Assembly (NCBI GenBank): GCA_037074705.1 | Contig: CM073591.1 | Coordinates: 130,951,032 to 131,015,031 of the forward strand | Reading direction: 5' to 3' | DNA length: 64,000 nt | Source of the DNA: Zhengitettix transpicula | Taxonomy: Eukaryota; Arthropoda; Insecta; Orthoptera; Tetrigidae | Shown: piece by piece, positions 12,300 through 23,204 of the stretch | How the letters are laid out: each line of letters starts with the position of its first letter | Numbering within the stretch: position 1 is the first letter of the stretch | Translations under genes and position numbers: made by a program | Notes under the pieces: model-generated | Seen by the model: the letters and a program-made list of their open reading frames with translations, nothing else | Databases searched by the model: none | What the model was told of the DNA's origin: nothing

Positions 12300-12640
12300 C
12301 ATTTGTGTGAGGCGCACAATCTGAGTTTAAAAAGTCTCTGGAAAGTGGCGAGCTTTTTAAAAACGCTCCCCCACTCTTCGCGTTCCGTGGCACATAAAAC
12401 GTTTAAAATCCCCCAGAAGCGGCCGAGCCGGTACGGCGCAGCTCAAATGCTTTTGACCGGAATAAAATAATAATAGAGAGAGAGTCGGCTGGCATACGTA
12501 ATTCACAAAGTATCCGCTTTGTACGAGGCGCTCATTACAGATTTGCTCCCGCGGTGCTAAAACACGGTTGTGGCGCCCCGCTGCCTCGCGCCCCCAAGGC
12601 GGCCCCCAAACTCTCAAAAGGACTAATTGATGCACTGCCT
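12300..12640. promoter_or_regulatory. GC-rich island, candidate regulatory element
   Basis: Abrupt GC-rich block (about 12350-12615) in AT-rich DNA. It includes CACATAAAACGTTTAAAATC (ATAAA-type Hox-like core), TCATTACAGATTTGC and a GA run at 12475-12484. The block CTTTGTACGAGGCGCT (12517-12532) recurs exactly at 25390-25405 in another island. A 92-codon minus-strand frame has repetitive GC composition and no family resemblance. The regulatory role is inference. Confidence 0.35.
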
Positions 12641-13199
12641 TTCCAAACCACTCTTTCCGGGCCTTCTTTCATTCCAATTGTTTCCATTAATTCGTAGTAT
12701 CTCTTGTGACAATGTTGGAAAATGGTTTATTATTACCAGCTGCGGTTGGATCTTACATCTTAAGATGGTTGTGCCACCTCCATCGCAACTCATGGGAATT
12801 AGGTATTTATCCAAAATATGGCAATTTGGACAAAAAATCGGTGCATAATAATTTACAAAATGATTTAATTTTTTCATTGCACTGTCACTAAATATCCGTA
12901 ACCTGCCTCTTAAATTCTCATAATTAGCTTATCCTATAGTAAATTCACTTACAAATGCACCTGAGTCACTACAATAATAATAAGGCATTTATTTAGCGAA
13001 AAAATACTACTCAATTCTACATTATTCACTTTTTCACATTTAGTAAACTTAGGTGATTAGATAAACTATTCTTAAATTTATTACCAGAATAACATTGTCT
13101 GATTTGATAAATGGTTAAATTATTTTATTCATTTAATAAATATACTGTTTTAAATTAACCTAACCATAGTTGTATCTAATTCTACCTTACTTCTAGCAC

Positions 13200-13428
13200 T
13201 GTACGGGTTCCTACATTGCTTTTATTAAAATTTATTGTTTATAGTCGCGTCAACATAAAAGTCATTGGCGACTTACCATATCTACTACATGAAACTATTA
13301 CAATTAGTTCATATTAACTATGCATCTTAAATATTAGTGTCAGATTCATTGTCTATTCAGATTAGATCTTGAATGCCGGTTTCCTTGCTAAACTTTAGTA
13401 TGTTATTTATTGCTGCTGCTGAGGTACA
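13200..13428 (-). pseudogene. LINE-B 3' end, distal to the mariner insertion
   Basis: Read on the minus strand, this begins with an open run ending INNILKFSKETGIQDLI and a stop. It lines up with the C-terminus of the plus-strand LINE-B copy (IKSLLEFVSDAKLTSAI, stop, near 17055). It then runs into AAGTCGCCAATGACTTTT and GTTGACGCGACTATAAA, the LINE-B 3' terminus also found at 17110-17165 and 61705-61760. It is the continuation of the fragment at 14748-14935, split by the mariner. Confidence 0.75.
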
Positions 13429-13430
13429 TA

Positions 13431-14745
13431 CCACTGTGATCCAAAAGTAAGGTGAAATTGTCATTTAAAACTCCCGGGTATTATTAGAAAGGCAGGTAAT
13501 TTTTTTTCCTAGGTTGGTAAGACTGTCTGCAATATTTGCCAAGCGTCTGTTTGTTAAAAGGTTTAATTACCTCCGAGTTACACGTGTTTTTGTATACAAC
13601 CAAAAGTGAATTTTTCGATTTTTGCAATAGGTGATTTTGTTGAGCAAAGAACTTGTATCAAATTTTGTTTGCGGAGCGAATATTCTTGTGCGGACACGTT
13701 GAAAATGTTGCGGAAGGCCTTTGGTGATCAAATTATGGCACAAAAAAACGTTTATAAGTGGTACAACGAATTCAAAGACAGTCGAGAACGCGTTGAAGAC
13801 GAACCGCGCTCTGGACGACCATCAACGTTTACCGACGAGGGTCACGTACAAAAAATCAAAGATTTGGTGCTTGAAAATCGTCGATGGACAATTAGAGATC
13901 TCTCTGATAGTGTTGTAATATCATTTGGCTCAGCCCAAACCATTTTGAAGAATGTTTTGTATCTCAAACGCGTTAAGTCTCTATTGGTGCCAAAATCGCT
14001 CAAGATTTTGGGGAAAAAAAGCGTCGCGTTGATGTGTGTGAAACTTTGCTGTCTGACTATCAGGACCACTTGAAATGCATCATTACTGGAGACTAGACTT
14101 GGATTTACGCATACGACCCTGAAACCACCGACCAATCCAGCGAATATCGTGCAAAAGGTGAAGCATGACCGAAAAGACCACGGCAAAGTCGATCGAAAAT
14201 GAAGGTCATGTTGACAGTTTTCTTTTATTATCGTGGTGTGGTGCACCAAGAATTCCTTCCGCTGGGCCAAACTGTCAACAAAGAATATTATTTGAGCGTT
14301 ATGCGTCGTTTGCGTGAAGCTATTCGTCTGAAACGGCCGGAATTATGGGCGAACAACTCTTAGTTCCTTCATCACGATAATGCACCATGTCATACTGCAT
14401 TGGTTCTTCGCGACTTTTTTGCCAAAAACTCGACTCATATCGTTTCGCAACCACTGTATTTGCCTGATTTGGCTCCGTGCGACTTCTGGATATTTAGCAA
14501 ACTCAGAAGGCCAATGCGGGGACGCCGTTTTGACACGATTGAGGAGATAAAACCGAATCGAAGAAGGTCTTGAAGGCTATACCGAAAAAAGACGATTCCG
14601 ACTGTTTCAAGGACTGGAAAAAGCGTTGGAAAAAGTGCGTTTTATCGGACGGGGATTACTATGAAGGTGATGAAATTGATTTGGAAGATTAAATAAAGAA
14701 TTTATATTTTATAAATAAATTCACCTTACTTTTTGTTCACAGTGG
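13431..14745 (+). mobile_element. mariner transposon, nearly full length, TA duplication
   Basis: A 1315-bp element bounded by TA on each side (13429-13430, 14746-14747). The ends form terminal inverted repeats of about 28 bp: CCACTGTGATCCAAAAGTAA on the left and CCACTGTGAACAAAAAGTAA (reverse complement) on the right, both followed by GGTGAA. Size and ends are those of the Tc1/mariner superfamily, mariner group. It lies inside a LINE-B relic, so it inserted after that LINE. Confidence 0.93.
13606..14692 (+). pseudogene. mariner transposase, inactivated
   Basis: The cut-and-paste transposase of the flanking mariner. The N-terminal part (13606-14000) is one open frame with the paired HTH DNA-binding region, including YKWYNEFKDSRERVEDEPRS and GRPSTFTDEG. 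Further on, other frames carry the catalytic triad surroundings: WIYAYDPETTDQSSEYR (first Asp), HHDNAPCHTA (second Asp) and LPDLAPCDFWIF (third Asp, DD34D type). The end reads SDGDYYEGDEIDLED and a stop near 14691. An in-frame TAG precedes WIYAYD, and frame changes occur near 13990, 14180 and 14545, so no active protein is made. The length fits the usual roughly 345-residue family. Confidence 0.93.
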
Positions 14746-14747
14746 TA

Positions 14748-14935
14748 TCTCCCTTCTCGTGTATTTCTGAATTGTGGCTCTTCTAATCCTGTCGTGCTTT
14801 GGGCACTCGTAGAGGATATGCTGGATCGTCAGGGCAGCCTTGCATACGTCACGTGTAGGTTGCGGTGATCTAGAAAATAGATAGGGGTGCGTGAGGTTAA
14901 AATGGAGAGTTCTTAACCTAGCAACAACCACCTGC
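14748..14935 (-). pseudogene. LINE-B C-terminal zinc-knuckle segment
   Basis: The minus-strand frame 14931-14748 contains ARLRTLHFNLTHPYLF, then RDVCKAALTIQHILYECPKH. This is the Cys/His C-terminal domain that follows RNase H in I-superfamily LINEs (C-x2-C partly lost here, then H-x4-C). The plus-strand copy at 16800-16950 has the same block. The frame is cut at the mariner TA and continues at 13428. Confidence 0.8.
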
Positions 14936-15830
14936 TGATGCTAAATAAATATTGAAATAGGACGACAACAAATTATTTATATATTTACACAAAAATATCA
15001 TGGTATGAAAGTTGACGTAATCACTGAAACACAGCCAACTCATTTCTCTTAGCATTACTGTTACACTAAATCGTTTATTCCAACATAAAATAATTCTTAA
15101 CGCCCTAGTTTGCAACGTTTTAAGTCTGTCAATTCATTTATTAGAAGTACAATACAAATTTAAATTACAGTTTTAGATTCTTTGATTAAAAATTTTCCCA
15201 CTCAATATAAAAACCCTAACCTTCTACCTACAAAATCTATACGACAATCCATTTTCAAATTTTGATCCAAATATTTAAAATTGATAACTCTATCGTCTAA
15301 TCTATTACGTCTGACTTTCGTGCCAATATGCATGTATTTATTTTTTAACACATTTAACTTAATCTAATTAGACAGAGATACATACTCAATTTACTTAAGG
15401 CAAGGTTCATTTTATTAACTAGATTCATTTGGTATTTTCCAGAAATGAATATAAGCGCATCATCATCATCATATAACCTAAGATTAACATCACAGTTTTG
15501 AAAACATCAATACATATCAATAATAGGAGATTCTCCGGGTGAAACAAACCCGAGAACTCTTTCCGCAACAATACATATAATTTATATATAAATTAAAAAC
15601 TGTAGGGCCCAAAACGCTTCCCTGCGGAACTCCAATATCGCAGCCTAAAGCCTCTGACTCCATTTCATTCATTATAATCTTTTGCTTTGTATTTTTCAGG
15701 TAACTGAAAATCTATGCATACGGTACACCTCGTACCTCATCTCCATAATTTGTCCCATAACACGACCCTGTCCACCGTCTCAAATTCTCACTTTAAATCA
15801 ACAAAAACCGACTACAGTCAGATATACATA
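14936..15830 (-). pseudogene. LINE reverse transcriptase remnant (LINE-A-like)
   Basis: Minus-strand reading, with frameshifts, shows reverse-transcriptase landmarks in order: GVPQGSVLGP (15604-15633), the palm motif as LYDDDDALIF near 15446-15480 (an altered Y-x-DD box), KYMHIGTKVRRN near 15320-15350, and QTRALRIILCWNKRFSVTVM (from 15115) with SDYVNFHTMIFLCKYIN. Numerous stops and frame changes show it is dead. The 3' end abuts LINE-B at about 14935, so two different LINE relics are juxtaposed. Confidence 0.75.
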
Positions 15831-15879
15831 AAATGTGTCAATTTGTGTGTAGTTCATACTGTAGTGCGAAAGGTTAATG

Positions 15880-17175
15880 ATGGGTTAACATAATCACTCG
15901 TCTATGGGCCGTCGGATGACAAGGAGAGGCCACGTTAGGTGCGTCACCAATTTCAATGAGTCCTTCTCCATTTGAAGGGTGTACTTAGTGAAGTACATCA
16001 TCAAAGCTTTAGGCTGCGACGGACGCAAATAAGGAAGTAATTTCGCGTGAAAGATTTTGGCTCAACTTATATACAATGTATCAGCCAAACTATTTCGCAG
16101 TCTCCAGTTCACTATCCCCAACATAGACCACAATGCTACATCTAATCTCCCTCCATGGAAGTTTATCGACCTACAAATAGATACCTCATTGACCTTGATT
16201 CCCAAGAAGATCCTTAGGGCAAGTGCAACAGTTCATCTTGTTGCGCTTATAAGGAAGCATGGAAACCCTACATTTGTTTACACAGATGCCTCAAAAACGG
16301 AAGTAGGCACTACCTGTGCGGTGATTCTTCCCAACTTCAACAGGAAAATAACAATCCATAATTCTGCTTCTGGCACCACCGCTGAAACCTTCGCCATAGT
16401 AATGGCAGTTGAATACTGCCTGGAATCTTCAATCAACAGAATTATGATCCTAACAGACTCTTTGCAATAACTAAAGTACTTACGAGAGCCTAAAATAATC
16501 AGAGCTAACCTACATCTCTGCAGTTCGCGAGGGAAATCCGTGCAGCTTGTCTGGATCCCGGCTCATGTGGGCATCGCAGGGAAAACGAGGAGGTGGACGC
16601 ACTGGCGGCCACTGTACAAGAAGATCTACCATTGTTCGAAGCCCCAACCTGTACAGTCTCGGACATTCTAAATGAATGTACAGTGAAAGTGGAGGGTAGC
16701 TGGCAGGACACGAGGAGAGGAGGAAATAATGGCTTCTTCCATCAGAACCTGCAAACATCAGCAGATCTGTGCCACCTCAACATCTCAAGAAAACAACAAA
16801 TAATAATCTCCAGAATTAGAACTTTGCACACCCAATTCACTCACGAATATCTTTTTCCAGAACAGATCAGCCCACCTGTGATGTATGTGATCAAGCCCTC
16901 ACCATCCAGCATATTCTATTTGAATGCACAAAGTAAGAGGATATACGCAGGAGGACTTTAGCCGAGTTCTCTGGAGAAGACTTCTGCATACGCACCACGG
17001 CGATCAAGAGCCTCCTGGAGTTCGTCTCCGACGCAAAACTGACATCCGCTATTTGAAACGTTGTTCACAATTGGAAATTTTCTAACCTGCTGTAACTTAA
17101 TTATGTAAATACTTTTAGAGGGTCGCCAATAACCAACAGGTTGACGCGACCATAAATCAATTAAAAATAAAAGTC
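15880..17175 (+). pseudogene. LINE-B 3' half: RNase H and C-terminal domain
   Basis: The open frame 16057-16470 and its shifted continuation encode an RNase H domain with all main acidic positions in view: VYTDASKT (Asp), TAETFAI (Glu), ILTDSL (Asp), and then WIPAHVGIAG (His) at about 16550. A Cys/His knuckle region (RIRTLHTQFTHEYLF, then ALTIQHIL-FEC in another frame) follows at 16810-16935. The 3' terminus is GGGTCGCCAATAACCAACAG, then GTTGACGCGACCATAAA. An RNase H after the RT plus this knuckle fits the I superfamily. A stop after ILTDSLQ and frameshifts kill it. Confidence 0.85.
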
Positions 17176-17503
17176 CCAACGTTCGTTTATCGGAGTTGCG
17201 CCGGACTTACCAACCCGGTTCAAGTCTCTTCCCAGTTTTTTGTTTCAAACAAAAAATGTTAATTTCATTAGAATTTAGAAATTAAGAACTTACGAATACA
17301 TACCACTTTATTTTTGAATGGCACATCGAATTTTAAAGCGATTATAACTCCGTTCTACCCAATAAGCAGACAATAAGGGTGGCAGAGCTAAGGGAAGGAA
17401 TCTATTGCACAGTAAGAAACCACTAGTTATTTAACAACTTCTAAATAGAGATGACTATAGTTCGTGAGCGATATTTTCAAAATTACTGGACACGTTCAGA
17501 AAA

Positions 17504-18522
17504 ATGGAACAAGAATCTGCATCGACCTCTCGCCTCCCATTGGAGGAAGACTCTCCAGATTCGACTACTTATGAGAAATCAAAACAAAATCCTAAAATAA
17601 ACTTTTGTTCATTACGACAAGCTCTTCTTGAAGCATGGTCTCATTGCGGAGGAGACACGGACATTCATTTCATCGCAAGTGGCACTGATCGGACAGAAAT
17701 ATTCCAATGTATAATGGAAACGTAATGGTGGAGGACGATGAATTGATTATTATCTATGAATATAACGTGGACCAACTATATAATCCAGTCAGTAAATACG
17801 TTGAGTCTGACTGACGATAAAGAGTACTAGTCCGCTAAGAAAAAGAAAAAGGAACATACTGCTCTGGAAAAACAAAATTAATGCTTTCCATTTGAAAAAT
17901 TAATAACTTTATGTGCTTACAACGAGACTCTCTTCATATCTTGCAGTAGATGTCAGCTAAATTTATGTTTTTATGATAATCCTCATCAGAAAAATGGTAC
18001 ATCAGAACACAAACCTATGAAAGATCAATAGAAAATATTATTTCACCTGAATTTCTTATAGTTTTTTACATACTTAAGAATAGAAATGTTATCGGAATTG
18101 AGTGGATCCCTCAATCATATTTCTAGTTATCAAATTGTGATAAAGTTAACATTTTCTATTTGAAAAAAATATATATCTGAAAGACATTAAAGATACCAAT
18201 ATAGCATTAATTACAGAAATTATAACTATGTTAATGTTCAATTTTAATGAGACGGAGTTTCCAGCAGCAAATCTTACTTCGATTCCTGTCGAACATGAAA
18301 AAGAAAATAAGTCGGCAGTTAATTTCTGGAAGATTGTCAATTATTAATATAACCAATTCAGTCTTCTATACTTCTTATTCTCAATCACCAAAACATGTCA
18401 GGAGCTTTCGGCGTCATAAGACATCTTCATCTGCTTCATTAACAAATCTTTCAATTACAAATCGTCCTAAATTTTACAAAACATCTTACTCGTTCCAATA
18501 TTCGTCTTATACTATAGTATAA
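17504..18522 (+). pseudogene. Unidentified coding-like sequence broken by frameshifts
   Basis: Not recognised. A 73-codon frame (17504-17725) starts MEQESASTSRLPLEEDSPDS and includes INFCSLRQALLEAWSHCGGD. One frame over, 17702-17812 reads NVMVEDDELIIIYEYNVDQL and ends at a stop. A third piece, about 17885-18030, reads FPFEKLITLCAYNETLFI, then SCSRCQLNLCFYDNPHQK, with closely spaced cysteines. A further piece at 18177-18345 reads FNFNETEFPAANLTSIPVEH and ends VNFWKIVNY-stop. A last frame reaches 18522. Composition is more protein-like than the flanks. Consistent with a decayed retrocopy or a dead gene; the Cys-x2-Cys block suggests zinc binding. No poly(A) tail was seen. The pieces could also be chance frames. 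Confidence 0.4.
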
Positions 18523-19349
18523 TAAAAATAAGGAAGTATAAGACTGAATTGTTTTTTTAATAATTAACAATAATAAAAACTTAAAGTTGTTGATTTAAAT
18601 TTAATAGAATTTTCTAATATAAACTAATATAATAATCTAAAATAATAGCAGAACTTGATTGGATACCAGTAAACTGGTTTATTAAAGAGGAATTATCTGT
18701 TCTTCCCATCTACGAACTCTTTCAGCGAGTAATATTCATTAATAAATATTTTTTCTCCGGTTATGGGAACCCAAATAATATTTATATATTCATGTAAATA
18801 TTTTTCCTTTATTCAATTTAATAGTTATCAATAAATACCCTGAAACGTTTCTCTGGTATTTTATAACAGTATGACCACCTTTCCCTCGCTACACAAATAA
18901 ATTAATTTTAGAAATTTTTAGGAAATGGATCCACTACATTTGAACTGCGTTTCCGACATGTTACTGTGCAATACTACAGTTTCTTTCAGAGTGTATTCTA
19001 AAATTAGCCATAATATGTCTCCGGCTTCAGAGGGTAATATTCAGATTGCATAGTTCCTTAATTTATCCTGATTAATGTAACACAGGCTCACTACGCCGTC
19101 AAATATGAAATAACTACCGTTTCTAATTCTTACTTGACGTTTCTGTCGACATCTAATCTCCAGAATTCCATTTCCAATCCTTGGGAGACTGGGAAAAAGT
19201 CCTCAATCCCCGACACCCACCCTTCTCCCTCTTTCTCTTACTTGTAATATGTCCAATACGCGTTCAACATTCCGCCCTCAAAATTCAATTTCCACCTTCC
19301 GAGGACCTGTCCCCTCGCTAACGCATTCTCGCCATTTATGCCGGTTTTA
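18523..19349. other. AT-rich stretch with a mixed-composition block at the right
   Basis: 18523-19080 is plain AT-rich DNA. From about 19085 to 19345 base composition rises and there are pyrimidine-rich runs such as CCCTTCTCCCTCTTTCTC. No coding frame or known repeat was recognised. Confidence 0.35.
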
Positions 19350-19707
19350 TTAATTTTTTTTTAGGTAACAGGTTGCATGAGGTAATTCCCCTTTAATAGC
19401 ATAGGAAGGGATTTGAAACGGGGGATCCGGAAGGGTAGAGGAAGGTTGCCAAGTGTTAACTAGGGCCTTCGGGCTATAGTTTAAGGATCCTACCCGGTAT
19501 TCGCCTAAATGTAATGCAGGACAAATCCTCGAAAACCTGCATCAGGTAGGTCGGGCAACGGGTACTTGTCCCACGCCCTACCGATAGCGGGAGAGGAGTT
19601 TGCTGTGGGGACGCAGCATTGCCTTCTCCGTGCCTCGACCAGTTTGCTCGCCAACTGTTACAATGGGAACAGAGAACAACTCTTACCGTATGCCCGGAAC
19701 ATACCGA
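19350..19707 (-). mobile_element. Rep500 retroposon copy 3, 5' truncated
   Basis: The 3' end is at an interrupted T run (19352-19363) preceding AGGTAACAGG. The body runs to CCGTATGCCCGGAACATACCG, where a short internal deletion joins the TGGGCATACGG segment to the ATGTTCCGG segment. The 5' hairpins are missing. The middle hairpin (TGATGCAGG / CCTGCATTA) and CTGTTCC...GTAACAG (one mismatch) are visible. Confidence 0.8.
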
Positions 19708-19834
19708 CCGAACTTATATTCGGGCAACACTGAAGTCGAACAGTGAGATTCGAAATGTATACCTGTTATTTGTCGGATACTTTTTCTCTACATATTTAAA
19801 ATTAATTGAATAATTTTTACGTGCAGAAATACAG

Positions 19835-20256
19835 ACCATTTTTTAAATTTGTAATTAAAAACTTAAAAACGTTTCATCTCCCAATTGGCAGACCTTCTCA
19901 AGTGATTTCTCTCAAAAAACTAAACTGACGATCAGTAAGAAGATATAAATAAGGGAGCCAAAGATGTTACTTACACAGCAGAGCGTCATAGATTCTGCTT
20001 AATGTGCTGCTGTCACTTTGAACATTTAAAGCAAATTTATTAATTCTAATGTTGATCATTTCCGAGATAATTCTAGTTTGACAATTTGGTTCAACGTCAA
20101 GTATTTTTATCTTAGTCCAATCAAAATTATAATGAAAGTTGTTAATATATTTTGTTGGAACAGAATGCTTTTGAGTTGGAAATTTGTAGTGTTTAGTGTT
20201 CCTTAATCCTTTTTTTCAAGGCACGTTTAGTTTGGTCTACATACACTGAGTTGCTA
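19835..20256 (-). pseudogene. Penelope-like element 3' end with GIY-YIG endonuclease
   Basis: The minus-strand reading from 20256 gives NSVYVDQTKRALKKRIKEH, the start of the GIY-YIG endonuclease typical of Penelope-like elements (here YVDQTKRALK for YIGQTKR-LK). A frame change follows, then FDWTKIKILDVEPN, RIISEMINIRINKFALN and LSRIYDALL. The 3' flank carries CTGCCAATTGGGAG-like and GAAACGTTTT sequence. The GIY-YIG tyrosine region survives but the frame is broken. It mirrors the element at 20269-20541. Confidence 0.8.
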
Positions 20257-20268
20257 TCCAATCAGTTT

Positions 20269-20541
20269 TATAAACTACAAATTGATTGTTCGGATTGCAA
20301 CTCAGTGTTTATAGGTCAAATTGAAAAAAAAACACATTAAAATTCATAAACTTATTTCAAATGTGACAACAGCGGATTAAACAGATTCTATGACTCCTTA
20401 GTGTGTAGTTAAGGTCTTTGGCTCCCTTATTCCTGCTCGTCAGTTCAGTGTTTTGAAAGTTCTCACTTGAGATGCTCTGCCAATTGGCAGACGAAACGTT
20501 GTGAAGTTTTTAACTAGAAATTTAAATGTCATGGGATCTCG
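20269..20541 (+). pseudogene. Penelope-like element 3' end, inverted partner
   Basis: The plus-strand frame from 20269 reads YKLQIDCSDCNSVFIGQIEK, the first part of the same GIY-YIG domain. A deletion follows, then a degraded end (SGLNRFYDSL) and the 3' flank TTGGCTCCCTTATTCCTGCT ... CTCTGCCAATTGGCAGACGA then AACGTTGTG. Reverse-complementing 20400-20541 reproduces 19835-19975, so the two elements stand head to head with only about 12 bp between them. Confidence 0.8.
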
Positions 20542-21059
20542 AATTACAAGGCAAATAACCAAAGGACCAATATGCACAGTTCAATTGTTTATTTACATTA
20601 TTCATGCTCAAATAGTGTACTGGAGTATCAAGCCATCTAAATACACATTTTTAAAAATTTATTGTAAGAAGTTCTTGTGACCTATGTAGGATATAATATT
20701 TTTTCTTCAATGTAGTGTTTAGTTATATTTTATTATTTACTTATATAACTTATATTTTCATTTAAAATAGTAGTCTTTAGAATTAAACGTCTTTTAGAGT
20801 GTAAATTTTCACCTAAGGGCTTGCTTTGTAGAAGAGACAATTGTCTCTCGTACAAACCTTGCTCATTTTGATAACTTGTGTTGGTATGTATACTTTTGAT
20901 AGTTACCAAGGTGTGACGGTATTAGTGTCTGATATTCGTAGATCTTCAATTGACGCCCTTCCCTTTGAATCACATGTATCTTCCTGCTGTTTCCAAGTAA
21001 ACGATTTACACAGGGTTGTGATAGGAGGAAAGACGAGTAGGTTGTAGGTACTGATAGTT
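20542..21059. other. AT-rich non-coding stretch
   Basis: No gene or repeat was recognised. A 68-codon frame at 20841-21047 has no family resemblance. Confidence 0.35.
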
Positions 21060-21300
21060 GCGTGAGAGGACATGGCCACCCCTTGGGCAGGCGCTCTGTT
21101 GAAAGCTGTCGAAACAAGGAAACCGCGGCCCGGCTCGATATATTACCGCCGCAACAGTTGTAATGGCCGCGGGCCCCCGCGTCTCGAAACAAAAGACTCG
21201 CGGTGGGGCGCCGCACGGCACCGTTGCCACGTTTCCACCAGAAGGAAACCGACTCCCAAACAACCCTCTGACCACCTTCATTTTTCATAACATTTTAGCA
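21060..21300. promoter_or_regulatory. GC-rich island, candidate conserved element
   Basis: Very GC-rich block with many CpGs (AACCGCGGCCCGGCTCGATA; GGCCGCGGGCCCCCGCGTCT). TCGAAACAA occurs twice (about 21108 and 21184). Open frames occur in several frames on both strands, as expected for CpG-rich non-coding DNA. Could be a CpG-island promoter, an enhancer, or an exon of a non-coding RNA; no decisive signal. Confidence 0.35.
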
Positions 21301-22540
21301 CCTCTGAAAAATTACTCAAAATATAATCCTTTTAGCAAAAAAAAAAGTGAATGAAATGAAATAACAGTCTTGAGATGGACCGAATAAGTAAATGCATAAC
21401 AACTCGGAGATTTTTACATTAATAAAAATATTATAAATAGAATTAAGTAATAAACAGTATTTAATAGTTTGAATAATTTGGAAATAATTTGCAGAATCTT
21501 AAAATTTTGAACTCCTTTTCTCATGTTTATTCCGCCAACAAAATGTCCAAGCGTTGCGTTACTCATCAGATTATTTTTATTGTAACTATATTTACTTATT
21601 GTAACTATTGAATCATTTTTTCAATTAATTAAGACAGTTTTCTTTTCGATTTGAAACATATTCCCCTGTCTTGTCGTTTTGCATCTTATTATTCTGGGTT
21701 TAGTCCAACTGTGTTCTATTCACCTCCTACGTCTCCGCTGTGTTATAATATTGCTTACTATAACCTTTCAGGTAGGACCGCTGAATCATTTTACAGACGA
21801 TAGAATGTTTACGAACGACATACCCTTGACTGTAAATTGGATATGTATTACTACGAGTCAAAGCGTTCGGAGAAACTTCGAACATGAAAAAACTGTAAAC
21901 CAATCACCATATCATGCCTATTTGAGATGTGTCATTAAATGTCTATAAATGCTTAATGTATACAAGTAATCATCTGTCTGCATTCAAGTATTTTAGTCAA
22001 CCGTTTTATAACTCTCTCTACAGTTCCTCACTTTTCACCGGCATCCCATTAAGGAACGATTTTTACGAACCATATCACAGGAAAAGCGGACTGGAGCAAT
22101 GCTAACAAATACAAAATATACAAAAGAAAAAATATAAATTAAAATCTCATAAATATATTTATTTTTTTCCAAAACGAAGGAATTTAACTGAGAGTGCACA
22201 AAATAATTTCTCTCTTTTTCGTTATGGTATTTCATGAAAAATATCACATCCGAAGAATTCACAGTATATTTGGGAAAAATTGACGAAACGTACGATTGCG
22301 ATCCATTTCTTCTTACGTTGAACAATACTATGCTTGATCAACGTTACTGTGTACTTATCGAAACCCCCGACAAATTAATAAAGTCATATCTGTTTCTATG
22401 TAAGAATAAACTATTTTCGTTTTGAGGAAAGAGAAAAGAAACGGAGGGAATAACTAGAAATTCTTTTTCCTCCCAAATTCAACTTAAATTAGACATTGAT
22501 TGCGAATCCAATTCTACTATACGTCCCTCTAGAATTGAGT
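21301..22540. other. AT-rich non-coding stretch
   Basis: Nothing recognised. Open frames of 60-96 codons on both strands (for example 22035-22325 minus and 22234-22425 plus) overlap and have no domain signature. Confidence 0.35.
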
Positions 22541-23060
22541 CAGGTTGCGAAATATATTTCCATCGGCGCTGCGAAGTTGTTTAGTAAAATCGTGCTATTT
22601 AAATTTCCTCTATGGATCGTAACATTTCCCTAAAGCGATTCCAGATTGTCTCTGCCATGTGTGTTGTTATTTAAGACAATCATGTGAATGTTATCTCTTT
22701 GTAAAACCGCCTTTGTCATGTGCAGAAGTTTCCTGAAACTCTGCAGGGAATAAATTTTAACGGCAAACTTCCGCGTAGATAATGCTCATGTCCATTGGTG
22801 TAGAACCCTTTGAAATCTTCAAAGCTGAGGATTTTAACGCTGTTCCCTGCTCTTTGTTGTCAACCAGTCAACTGCGGTGGGCGGAGGAAAAACCGGGGAA
22901 TACGTATTGTGGGGGTGGCGGGGGCGTTTTGTGGTGGAATGCTTGCTCCCCTTTGCCGAAAACAATCACATGTGCCGAGAAAACCTATGATTGTAATCGT
23001 TGTGTTTAATTTAGTCAGAAGGCTTTTAATTGCTCATCTTTTGCCACTCGTTGAAAATTG
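22541..23060. promoter_or_regulatory. GC-richer island, candidate regulatory element
   Basis: Mixed block with a GC-rich core (GGGGGTGGCGGGGGCGTTTTG near 22910) and a CACATGTG E box (22969). It is followed by ATGATTGTAATCG (TALE/PBX-like TGATTG core) and GGCTTTTAATTGCTC (homeodomain core). Open frames on the plus strand are glycine/cysteine-rich composition artefacts. Regulatory role inferred. Confidence 0.3.
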
Positions 23061-23204
23061 TTATATAATAATTCATAAGGGTTACTATCCTCGTAGATAA
23101 TCAGTCTAGCATGATTCGCTGATTTTATATCGAAGCAGCCAAAAAGGGCATTTTTAACATAAGGTCATTAGTTTCTTGGTGAACTAATTTCTTTGAGTAT
23201 ATCA

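Noticed and set aside
12623..12891. Overlapping 60-85-codon frames on both strands
   Set aside because: Simultaneously open opposing frames without motifs; composition effect next to a GC-rich island.
17504..17725. Intact 73-residue gene
   Set aside because: The protein-like signal continues in other frames after a frameshift, which fits a broken longer sequence better than a complete small gene.
22035..22425. Opposing 96- and 63-codon frames
   Set aside because: They overlap on opposite strands, lack motifs and look like chance frames.
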